Position numbers and translations under genes: made by a program. The notes below the pieces were generated by a model. The model was not told where the DNA came from. It searched no databases and saw only the letters and a program-made list of their open reading frames with translations. A stretch of DNA of 64,000 nucleotides from Toxorhynchites rutilus septentrionalis (Eukaryota > Arthropoda > Insecta > Diptera > Culicidae), in NCBI RefSeq assembly GCF_029784135.1, contig NC_073746.1, forward strand, positions 113,024,035 through 113,088,034. Direction: 5' to 3'. Positions 54,442-64,000 of the stretch are shown piece by piece (positions within the stretch are counted from its first letter, which is position 1; each line of letters begins with the position of its first letter).

Positions 54442-54590
54442 TTATGTAAGTGTTGTTGCGCATGCAATATGTCTTGGCATCGAATTGAAAACATTTATTC
54501 CTTTGAAGTACAACGAGTTTTGTGAAGCACGTGACAAGAAATTAGGTGTTCTTAATTCATTCGCGTTTCTAGTGTTATATCTATGGAAGT
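54442..54590 (-). pseudogene. C-terminal end of LINE ORF2
   Basis: Encodes FHRYNTRNANELRTPNFL and QNSLYFKGINVFNSMP, matching the C-terminus of the ORF2 at 34615-37458 (HRYNTRQASDLR..., SLFYKGYRLYNTLP). The rest of ORF2 is absent. Confidence 0.85.
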
Positions 54591-54649
54591 CACTTCCTCT
54601 TTCAACTCGATCACATGAATTGAAAATAGTCATTTTTGGCAAAAGTGTG

Positions 54650-55680
54650 AAAACATGGATTTTTCGGACCTAAAATGGAAATAGTCACCCTAACAAAAAA
54701 ATAAAAAAAATACGGGTCTAATTTTATTTTAATTTTTATCCTCGAAAATCTCCCAAGAGGGGAGTAAAGCATGTTTAGAAAGTCGAATTTTTTTTCGTTG
54801 CCAAATGACTTAAAAATGCTTTAAACGTCGAGATCTGGTGTTACCTCGAGAAAAAAAAAATTACCCGGAAATTGACTTTTTGGGACATAGCCTGAGTGGC
54901 CAACAAATCAAAACTTTGAGTGCTTTCATTTGTAAATCATGTCCGATTTAGCTGAAATTTTACACGGTTCTTTTTTTTTGGGCCAATAAACAAAATGTAC
55001 ATGGTCGGTTCATTAAATTCGAATTTTTTTCCATACCTTCATTGCCTCTCAGGCAATGTAAACTATAAAAAAAAAATACAATCAGTAAATACGAAAATAA
55101 AATTCAAAAGTTGTTTCGAGAAAAACGCGTTTGAAGGTAATTGTCATGGTCGCACTAGATTAGATAGCGCATCACTAAAATGGCTATAATTCGGTAAATA
55201 ATGGGCTTTTCGAAAAGTCCCTGCTATGGTATATTCTTGATTGAATAAACTTTAGAAATATGAAGTAAAAATTTTTAAAGTAAAGTTATTACTCATTCGG
55301 AAAGTCTTTTGTATGTTCTAGTTAAGGCGGAAATCCATCTATTCAACATGTTACATGCTACATGTCAATGGTTATTGCTAATTGGAGTGTTTTTTACGAC
55401 ATAATTTGAGTTCCGTCCAGAATGAGACAGTATTACTCGTCCATGGGGATGGCGTTAGCTGAATGTACCCGTTGTCTGGTTTTTCCGGGGCTGGTCATAA
55501 TCCAAGATTTGTCTTCCGGTTGGTTTCGGTTCGTTTATCGAGTATTCAGGAGCAGGTCCGGCTAGCTTGGCGATATATTCATCAACGTGAGGTTAATATT
55601 GAATGAAGCAACAATACAATTGTTCGACTAGAAAATTAGCCTTTCTTGGATAAAAATTACCATTGATAAAGAAAATAAAT
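54650..55680. other. No gene recognised
   Basis: 54650-55120 holds A-rich repeats of the type seen at 48260-50960 (cggacctaaaatggaaatag, aatacaatcagtaaatacg). 55130-55680 is unassigned; a GC-richer stretch at 55440-55590 has no recognisable frame. Confidence 0.45.
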
Positions 55681-55685
55681 TGGGA

Positions 55686-56190
55686 GGTCTCCGTAGCCAC
55701 ATTGATTGCGCGTTCGCTTAGTAAGCGATCGATCGTGAGCTCAAAACTCAGGGCCCTCATAGACTATCTTTGTGTTGTTACAGAATAACTACGTCCACGC
55801 AACAATCATTAACGATGGAGATCGATCCACGGTCGAAATAAGATCGATTCATCCATACAACTGCTCTGCTCTGCAAGACACATTGGGCTGCTGTTCTATA
55901 AATAACTCAACAATGATCAATCAACTGTCTCCGCTGTCCAGTCTAACTGGATAATGGAAGAACAGCATGAAAACTCCTACGCCTAAATGGCTACTGTGTA
56001 AATGTGTACCATATGCAATGGTATAGAAGGGAATACTCTTACGCCGAAAAATGGCAACTGTGTAATGTACTAATTATAGATATGATAAACATGTAACATG
56101 TACACGATTAAAATTCGGCTCTGTTTCAGCTAAAATGCTGATGAACCTAAAATAAACAAAAGGGATAAAAAATAAAAAATAAAACTAGAA
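55686..56190 (+). mobile_element. Second SINE-like element with tRNA-like head
   Basis: GGTCTCCGTAGCCACATTGA, then GCGTTCGCTTAGTAAGCG and GTGAGCTCAAAACTC, resemble a tRNA-derived A box, anticodon arm and B box. A unique body of about 400 bp follows and the element ends in a (taaaaaa)n tail near 56170-56195. No convincing target duplication was found. Confidence 0.55.
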
Positions 56191-56194
56191 GTGA

Positions 56195-56825
56195 GTTATA
56201 TCTTTGATATTAAGAGACGAATGAACTCTCAGAGTTTAAAGTCTCTCTAATTCATTACCATTACCATCTTTGATATAACCGCAAAGTGGACGTAGGACTA
56301 ACGTTGACTTAGCAGTAAATAAGTATCAAGCATATGAATCCTAGACATTTCATCTTTCAAATAAAGTGATTATCATACCGCTTTGTTTAGCCAGAAAAGA
56401 ATTATTGTCGCTAAAAGGGGGAATTGATTCCTCCTCGGAAATACCCAATAACCCCCGATAACGACGAACGATTGCAGCATTCGTAAACAAATATTGATAT
56501 ATTATCCACTACACCATATCTTATCGTGTTCTTCACTATCAAATCCATAGTCAATGGCACCCATCGGTATCGAATTATCATCGATACCTCGGATTATAGG
56601 ATAGGTTAGGTCCGACTGGAGAGGAGAAATGGAATTTAAAAACGACAAACGGGAGAAAGAGTTGTTGGAGGCTGAAAGGAGGCATTTTATCTTTCGAATA
56701 ATGTGATTATCATACCACTTCGATTTGCCAGAAAGAGATTATTAATGCTCAAAGGAGATATCGAATTATTATCGACACCACCATTTTCGCTAAATGCTTC
56801 TTTTTCTGAACATTGATCCATAAAT
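56195..56825. other. No gene recognised
   Basis: Two related blocks (about 56350-56450 and 56690-56770; shared cores: catctttcRaataaWgtgat, tatcatacc) suggest an internal duplication of a dispersed repeat. Non-coding. Confidence 0.45.
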
Positions 56826-56830
56826 TTGGT

Positions 56831-56846
56831 GTCCCCGAGAAGGGCC
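56831..56846 (-). terminator. Decayed histone 3' stem-loop
   Basis: The minus strand reads GGCCCTTCTCGGGGAC, about 57 bases after the H3 stop codon. The canonical replication-dependent histone stem-loop is GGCCCTTTTCAGGGCC; several pairing bases are changed. In an intact gene it replaces polyadenylation. Confidence 0.65.
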
Positions 56847-56861
56847 GTTGATTATATGCTA

Positions 56862-57300
<439 letters not shown>

Positions 57301-57363
57301 GAAATGGGTCCTCACGGTGCGAGAGTAGAGGTAGAAATGATCGAAAGCAAAGGAAGCGTCATG

Positions 57364-57370
57364 TTTTATA
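57364..57370 (-). promoter_or_regulatory. TATA box of the H3 pseudogene
   Basis: GGCTATAAAACAT on the minus strand, about 65 bases before the former H3 start codon, matches the usual short distance in insect histone genes. Confidence 0.65.
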
Positions 57371-57725
57371 GCCATCCGTTCGGTTCAACTGCAGAAGAGA
57401 ATTGAAATAGGAAAAGGAGACCATAGTGCATAGGCGTCTGAGTGCGACCGTCCTCATCTCACATCGCCGCATCAACTGAAGGGATTTCCAGTAAAGTAGT
57501 AGTAAAAAGTTTATTTATTTGCATTGATTTATGTTCGCATATAATTTACATTTTAAGTGTTTAGCCTGAAAGGCCTGTCAGCTTTGATTAGAAAATTTTA
57601 TATTTGAGTGACTAATAGTCCCTGTTATTCAATTGGAAGTATACTAACATTTGGAAAATTTTCTCCTCAACAGGAGATGATTAAAGTGAATTTAAAATTT
57701 AATATCCTACCTAACTAAAACTAAC

Positions 57726-60378
57726 TTAAAACCAAGCGAGATTATTAATGATGCGATGATCCGATCTTCGGCAAGAATCTCTGAACCTAGCCAGAATTAG
57801 TACTTTCCTCTCTTCCAACATTTGAAGACCAGCCAGACGATGGATCTCATAGTTTCTCGTCCTTGGAGGACTGTCTAGAACCATTCTGAGCAATTTATTT
57901 TGAGCTATTTGCAATTTTGCATGATGTGTATTTGCGCACGACTCCCAGACTGGCAAAGCGTACTCCATTAGAGGAAGAAATATTTGCTTGTGAATAGCAC
58001 ATTCATTTTTTAACGATAATGCAGATTTCCTGATGATAAGGGGATACAATGCTTTCATAAGGATGTTGCATTTGTTCAATGTTTTGTCCACGTGGGAACG
58101 GAACAGTAGTTTACTATCGAGGGTGAGACCAAGGTAAACTACTTCCCTTGACCATTCAATGGGATTGTTGTTCAAGTGAACAAAAACATTGCTAGGCGGA
58201 ACAAGTTTAGGTGAATTTGAATGCGGAAACAGGATGGCTTGAGTCTTAGTCGCATTGATACGAATTTTCCAGCTATCAAAATAGTCGGACAAAACATCCA
58301 GGCCCTCCTGAAGTCTTCTCGCCAGAGCACGGATCACTCGACCCTTATAGATGATGGCAGTGTCATCAGAGAATAATGACAGAATGCCGCCCGGAAGGGG
58401 AGGAACATCTGATGTAAATATGTTGAACAGGATATGTCCTAGAACACTACCCTGGGGAACACCGGCATCAACTCTGAAGGTATCAGAATGGGAATTCCTC
58501 AAGAAGACCTGGAACGATCTGCTCGCTGAATAACTGCTGACGATCTTCACAAGGAAGATCGGGAAATTGTATATATGCAGCTTAAACACAAGGCCAGACA
58601 TTGTCGAACGCCTTCTCGACGTCCAACAGTGCCATCGCCGATGTTTTCGAAACATACTTGTTCCGCCTGATGATATTAGTAACCCGTGCGAGCTTGTGAA
58701 CAGAGGAGTGACCCTTCCTAAACCCGAACTGCTCCTGGAGGATGATGTTGTTCTGGTCTGAGAACTCCAGTAAGCGAGATACAATCATCATTTCGAATAA
58801 TTTCGAGATAGAGGACAAGAGACTGATTGGACGCTAGCTTTTGGCATTGGTGGGGTCTTTACCATACTTGTGAATTGGAATAACTTTAGCTGACTTCCAT
58901 TTAGAAGGGAAGTAGCCAAGTTCCAAGCACTTATTGAAGACTGCTGTCAGATGATTGAAGAAGTCAACACTCAGGTTTTTCAACTCCAGATTGACTACTC
59001 CATCAATGCCAGCAGCCTTCATGTTTTTGGTGGATTTCACAGCCGCAATCACCTCATCAACTGATATTTTTGAATCATCAGGTAAAACTATCCGTTGTTC
59101 AGCAATTCTTGTCACCACCTCTGCTACAGCAGGCTCATGCGGGCTAATCATGGCGCGACCTAGGTTGTGAGAATTTTTAAAGTGCTGACCAATTGCATTG
59201 GCCTTCTCAACAGGTGTAATGAGCATAGAAGAATTAGAATTATGGTTAGCGGAGGAAAGCGGAGGGATAGGTTTTGGCTTATTTTTTAGAATTTTCGCTA
59301 GTTTCCAAAAAGGCTTTGCGCAATCTGGAAGAGAGCGAAGATGATTTGCAAATTGCCGATTCCTGAGATCCATCATTCTAGCATGAATTATTTTTATGAG
59401 ACAATGTGTCTTCAAATGAGGGAGTCCAGAACGCTGGTACTGTCTTCTAATGGTGTTACGGAATCTAATAAGCTCTTTGGTTGTACTGTCTAGGTTCAGA
59501 GATTTACTCACCAGTTGGGGTGTGGGAACATGTTGATCTCTAGACCAGGATATCGCATCATCAATCCGTTGCAGGCACTGGTCGATGTCATCAATTGACT
59601 CAGGCAAGGAATCATAATTTACGAAAGAGTCGACACACTGTTGAAACCTCGCCCAGTCGACACGGTGGTAGTTGCGTCGGTAAATCTGCATTCTATTAAC
59701 AGAGGAACCCACTTCAGCCACCACTGGATAGTGGTCTGAGCTGAGCTCCTGATAGACGACGGGATCAGAGATGTTCGTCATGTTGGTCATAAAAATGTCG
59801 ATGATAGCGTGAGCACCAGACCGATTCAACCTGGTGGGAGTATCTGGGCTCAGGATCGTATAGCGACCTTCCTCAAGTCCTTGTTGAACGATGGTACCAT
59901 TGGAGTTCCGCCGGATGTTACCCCAGACCTGGTGCTTTGCGTTAAGATCGCCAGCTATGATGAACTGACCACGCCGCCTAGTCAGTTTGATTATGTCTTG
60001 GTGTAAAGCTGTAGCCGATCCGTCGCTGATGATGGTGTGCTTGGAGCAGTAAGCCGCTATGATGGTGATTGGGCCGATGGTAGAGTCTACTTCGATACCT
60101 ATGGCTTCAATTATCTTGAGCTGGAAACTAGGTAACAGGCGGCACCCAATATTAACTCGCAAAGCAATGGCCACTCCACCACCCGCTGAATGGATCCGAT
60201 CAAGCCTCACGAGGCGAAAACCGGGGATGTATATGTTCACATCTGGCTTAAGGTGCGTCTCTGTTATGATGGCGATGTCAATACTTTTTTCATTTAGGAA
60301 ATCAACTAGTACAAAATTTTTGTTCTTTACACAACAAGCATTCCAATTTAGGATCTTGATGGTGTCTTCAGGGTCCAT
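57726..60378 (-). pseudogene. Jockey LINE ORF2 (endonuclease-reverse transcriptase), broken
   Basis: ATG at 60378 starts MDPEDTIKILNWNACCVKNK. Endonuclease motifs: IAIITETHLKP, IIAGDLNAKHQVWG and LSSDHYPV. Reverse transcriptase motifs: FPSKWKSAKVIPIHKYGKDP, a TAG (58834-58836) where a tyrosine codon is expected before RPISLLSSISKLFE, EQFGFRKGHSSVHKL, MALLDVEKAFDNVW, a small deletion of about 8 bp near 58588 that shifts frame, AGVPQGSVLG and LFSDDTAI (catalytic SDD where FADD is usual). The thumb and C-terminus (VYLGLTLDSKLLFRSHVDK) are open to the stop at 57726. Two lesions account for the loss of function. Confidence 0.92.
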
Positions 60379-61694
60379 ATTTATTCATAAAGTTTAGCAG
60401 CACTCTAGTGGCGGCATCAATTTGATCTTCCTTAGAACGGCACAGGCGCAGCTCTCTGTACATGTCCCGGACGAACACCATCATTTGATCCGGGGTAAAA
60501 AGAGAGTCATCATTAGACGGTAGTGCAGAGGGGACGCTAGTACCGGGGGAACTCCAGGATGAAGTTTGATCTGCACGCACTGGCTGAACAGCAGTTACCG
60601 CTGTGAGCCGTGGCTAAACAGAGGTGGTTCGTTGATGGTTTTCCTGTCGATGATTCAGTGGGAGTGGTGTCAGATTTGGTACGTTGGTACGGAGATGGGG
60701 GTAATTCTCGATTGTCATCGGAGGAGGCTGTCGTCTCAAACGCCCATTCTGATTTCTGGTGGACGCATGTTTACGAATACTAATAAATTCTGCTCTCATG
60801 GGACAGGCACGGTTATAGCCCTCATGGTTGGCACCACAATTGGCGCATTGTGGCTCGGAGTTTATCTCCATTCGATCGCATTTCGATGTTTCGTGAGAAC
60901 CAGCACATTTTCCACAACGCGATTTCATGTGACAGTTCCTAGAGCCATGACCGAAGGATAAACAGTTTTCACATTGAGTCACTTCTCGTTTCTTCGGGCG
61001 ATAGTGCTCCCATTCAACAATGATGTTGAAGAGCGCTTTAATTTTGCGGAGGTCCGTCATGGTAACAGAACCTTTTTCCAGGTGTGCCAAGTAGAGAAAA
61101 TCCCTATAGTTTTTGCCTTCAGCACGTTTCATCGGAAATACCTTTATCGGTTTGATTTTGACTCGTTTCAGCTCGTTGATGATTTCATCCGAAGTAAATT
61201 CCGAAAGACCGCGGATTATCACCTTAAATGGCTTGTTCCCTGGAGCATCATAGGTGAAATACTCATGCTTTTGCGTCTGGAGATACTTTGTCGTTGTATC
61301 GAAGTCCAATTTACTGGAGCAGATGATTTTCGTGACTATGCTGCAGAGCAAGGAATAAAGGATGAATCTGCTTCGCAGCAAGCTCATTCCTGAGCGTAGC
61401 TATTTCCTTCGTGGTGGTAAAAAGCAGTGGAATTTTCACTTTTTTCGGAATCGACGGCTCTGTGACAGCTTGCACTGATAGTTCAGCAAAATTATTACTC
61501 GCTAGAAGTCTAGTGTTGTGATCTTGTGTATCGACCTCGTCACTTCGCGGTCTTTTCGAACCGGTGACCCGTTGATTTAATGCACTAGTCTCTGCAGCAG
61601 TTGCACTCGTTTTTTTATTGCGCGTCATCGCAACAGATGTCAATGATGGTGGCTTTACTGCTAGCCTTTTCAGCTCAGTTTTAAAGCTGGCCAC
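60368..61694 (-). pseudogene. Jockey LINE ORF1 (gag-like RNA-binding protein), broken
   Basis: Starts MASFKTELKRLAVKPPSL at 61694. A frameshift near 61370 joins it to the frame containing an RNA-binding-like segment (PFKVIIRGLSEFTSDEIINE) and zinc knuckles CENCLSFGHGSRNC, CGKCAGSHETSKC and CANCGANHEGYNRAC. A TAG at 60614-60616 (CAG in origin, judging by TAG CCA CGG) interrupts the last quarter; the same frame then runs to TGA at 60368-60370, overlapping ORF2's start. An active protein would bind LINE RNA and form complexes for retrotransposition. Confidence 0.9.
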
Positions 61695-61870
61695 CTTAAG
61701 TAGGTGGCCTAGCGCCGAAGAAATATTATGAGACCGAACCGAAATCGCGGGAGAAAAAACAGTGCAATTTGTACAACTTATATAACGAACGAAAGGTTAA
61801 AAACGAACAAGTTTAAACACGTCTGGCTGGCACGAGTGACAAACGAACAATGATGATGAAGGGATTTCCA

Positions 61871-62042
61871 AAGCGTATGCGAGTATATATACGGTTTCCT
61901 TAACCTGTTTTCTAAGCAATTTTAAAGCTATTGAAACAAGTTTTTGGGGCAATAATTAACAATCATGTACTCACTCTCCCGTTTTCGAAACATTGAACTT
62001 ACACCCCGTTACAGAAATGAAAGACGTAGTCCTACGTCAAAA
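61871..62042 (-). repeat. Promoter-like dispersed repeat, inverted copy of 49130-49455
   Basis: From 62042 leftward: ttgacgtaggactacgtctt, ctgtaacggggtgtaag, gtttcgaaaacggg, aaaaacttgtttcaatag and a TATATATA run near 61888. The GACGTAG-TC-CTACGTC near-palindrome is at 62023-62038. Before the Jockey insertion it lay directly upstream of the H3 pseudogene's flank on the same strand. Confidence 0.6.
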
Positions 62043-64000
62043 AAGATAATAAATTGTTGTAATGTGTCATCAGTGTGGTTTCGCTTGAATCAATTTGAAT
62101 GAAAACTGAAATACCCCTCGTTGATGAGTTGTCAAGATATTCGCATTTTTCTAATGAGGTGGATTTTATACCGTTCTCTCTTAAATCCATAATGAACGAG
62201 ATGACCAGAAGACATACAGAATATGGTCCATGATCGAAGTGCGTCCCTAAATTTACTATCAAATCTTCCTCGAATAAATCAATCATCAGTCATATCGATT
62301 TCCATTCGCATTTGGATTGCTGCGATTGCGATTTCGTAGCATTTGGATTGCTGCCAATCACTGATCAGATGTTTACCACAGCTCGTCTCCCGCCAATCAA
62401 TGTTGCAGTCGATGTTTCCGTTCTCTTCTGTGTACACACAATACATCTCAACACATTCCACCAGACCAGGATGAGAAACCGTTTTAAGCGACAGAACATC
62501 CAAATAATTGAAATACCAAACGAAACGACAGACAGTCGGACAACCCCACGGACAGAATCTTCGAGCCCGGCTTTCGTTTCCGGTCAGAGGCAGCGACGGA
62601 GCGATACACAAAAACAGCAATCAATCAAGCCCTCCAATTAATAGGAGATGATTTTTTACTGCGACACTAGTTGGATGCATTCCTGCCACCATGATTTATC
62701 CCGGATGATTCGCTAGAAATGTTGTCCTGTAAAAAAGAGGCATACAGTGACGGGTACCTACATAAAAGTTCACTCCACTAAAAGTGAGCTCAGTCGCTGT
62801 GTGTGCGTTATTCTGAACAAACACTGTGAATCACTGTTTAGTTTTTGTTTCAACATGGGATGATTTGGAGCTTGTTTAAGTGATTACAGCGTTTCAATAG
62901 CGATTCCAGTAATAGACGGTTTCAGTAGAGTTAGGTTTGAACTCTCCCCCTATCAGTATTTCATCTGATGAAAGTATCAGTCTGGTTCACTCACACAGAA
63001 CGAGGACCATGATCGATGGTTGAATGGCTTTTTATTCTCTGATAGACGAAAAACGTTCTCAACTTTATACATTCAACTTGTTGTGGTTTTCATCCAGATT
63101 GATTGCAGTCGAAGTGTGCACGTGTCTCCGAAAGAAAGGCTAACACTTTCCATTTTATGTCAAAACTCTTACGGAGAAATTCGCCTAAGACTGCTTCTTC
63201 CATCATACACTCACGCTAATGTGAGCGATTTGGAAACAGACAGCAACGAGCATTTCTCAAACAGGAAATGAGTCTCGCTGGAGAAGATGGACGGAAAACA
63301 AAACAAATATAATTACCTTTCTTTGGAGCTAGCCAGCTTGCGGGGCATGCGAGTGATGCTGCTGCTGGGATCGCTTAATGACATCATTACTGCCGTTTTA
63401 ACGGTAGTCGCACAACTTTACATTCTGGTACCACTCTTTCCGGTGTGACACTCTTGCGACGGGTGCATTACGGCACGTGAACGTAATCGATGACGATGAT
63501 GACAGATGGCGTCAGGTTGATGCACGTTCGCTTCCAGCTTCCGGCCAATCAATCTTACGCAATATGGTTTAATCTCGGGCTCTCGGGCTGGAAATGAATT
63601 CGTTTTGTGATTCCACGAACTACAACTAGTCGTTTGCGACGAACTATACCGTTTTGAGCTGACTTGCACCTTCATGTACTGGATTGCAACGTGTTTAAAG
63701 TGCCCAAGTCGGTAATAGTGCAATTCCAAATGAAATCGTCCAAAAAATGCAGATTTTAAAAACATGTATTTTTGATTCGAATGAAAGTTTGTATTCCGTT
63801 TGGGTTGGAGGAAATATGAGTTTTCCACAGCAATTGGGAATTTTTTGACTCAAGCGTAACTTTTGCAAAGGGCGTATCGATTTTAGTAGGAGAAATCTTT
63901 GATAATTTATAACTAAAAAACTATGAGTCGTACCGAAATAGTGTCTTAGAAAGAGTTATAGCGTATTGATGTCTAAACATGAAAAAAATATACACTGAGA
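62043..64000. other. No gene recognised
   Basis: Frames at 62279-62641, 63020-63271 and 63418-63828 give peptides without motifs, low-complexity bias or plausible splice context. No terminal repeats were found. It could be host intergenic or intronic DNA. Confidence 0.5.

Larger units (their letters stand above)
53005..54642 (-). mobile_element. 5'-truncated CR1/L2-like LINE, related to 32898-39491
   Basis: Read leftward: the ORF2 C-terminus (54642-54442), 3' UTR blocks agtttgagcgtcgcgcgcgt (about 54070-54095) and ggtgatgatggg (about 54165), then the tail agataactcgtcttgctcaa, ctctgtaggggaaggagacg and ggaccatcatcat (53005-53075). All are in the same order as the 3' part of the complete LINE. 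A MITE at 53225-53918 interrupts it. Confidence 0.8.
57491..61857 (-). mobile_element. Jockey-clade LINE, 4.4 kb, inactivated
   Basis: An exact GAAGGGATTTCCA flanks it (57478-57490 and 61858-61870), giving a 13-bp target duplication. Order on the minus strand: 5' UTR of about 160 bp, ORF1 with three zinc knuckles, ORF2 with endonuclease and reverse transcriptase, and a 3' UTR of about 235 bp. ORF1 and ORF2 overlap by 11 bases (60368-60378), as in many Jockey elements. It appears full length but carries stops and frameshifts in both genes. The 3' end lacks a plain poly(A) tail. Confidence 0.92.

Noticed and set aside
59809..61393. Plus-strand frames up to 139 codons
   Set aside because: Antisense to the Jockey LINE genes on the minus strand.
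62279..63828. Frames of 83-136 codons near the right edge
   Set aside because: No recognisable motifs or splice context; kept as unassigned DNA.

Overview
The window is AT-rich eukaryotic DNA that looks like intergenic or intronic sequence from a culicine (Aedes-like) mosquito. Supporting signs are two DD37E families of the IS630-Tc1-mariner superfamily (a group first described from mosquitoes), a SINE resembling the mosquito Feilai family with a tRNA-like head and a GAA-type tail, CR1/L2-like and Jockey-like LINEs with zinc-knuckle ORF1 proteins, and dense layers of MITEs. The species is inferred, not proven. I see no complete host gene. The only host-derived coding pieces are MyTH4-FERM tail exons of an unconventional myosin (40999-42524, +) and a broken histone H3 gene (56903-57300, -) that keeps its TATA box and a decayed histone 3' stem-loop.

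Left part (1-26.6 kb): a nearly whole DD41D element (3241-4555) with one broken transposase; then a mauritiana-type mariner split by a DD37E element, followed by a second, different DD37E family whose reading frame is interrupted by a 698-bp MITE. That nested block was duplicated head-to-tail (5753-9662 and 9666-13020). The second unit lost 555 bp between two ACGC microhomologies. Farther right are two DD34D mariners of one family in opposite orientation (18214-19486 - and 21218-22429 +), a 373-bp hAT-type MITE with a perfect 8-bp target duplication, and a full-length DD37E element with an apparently intact 338-residue transposase (25327-26624, -).

Middle part (26.7-48.3 kb): a non-coding retroposon with a 25-bp flanking duplication and a CAAGCT-repeat tail; a hAT-type element with an 8-bp duplication; a foldback element with arms of about 250 bp; and a 6.6-kb CR1/L2-like LINE (32898-39491). 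The LINE's ORF1 and ORF2 lie in the same frame separated by one UAG. Its 3' UTR is a tandem duplication of about 1 kb, each unit holding two 215-bp tRNA-like repeats. The myosin tail exons follow, then further nested inverted-repeat and hAT-like elements.

Right part (48.3-64 kb): a 110-bp satellite next to a promoter-like dispersed repeat, a SINE with 12-bp target duplications, a hAT element with transposase relics, a LINE remnant that carries a MITE of TTCGGGTRA repeats, a second SINE, the H3 pseudogene, and a 4.4-kb broken Jockey-clade LINE (57491-61857, -) flanked by a 13-bp duplication. Most features do not work together; they are successive insertions whose order can be read from the nesting. 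Boundaries come from terminal repeats and target duplications read by eye. No database search was run, so family names rest on recognised motifs.
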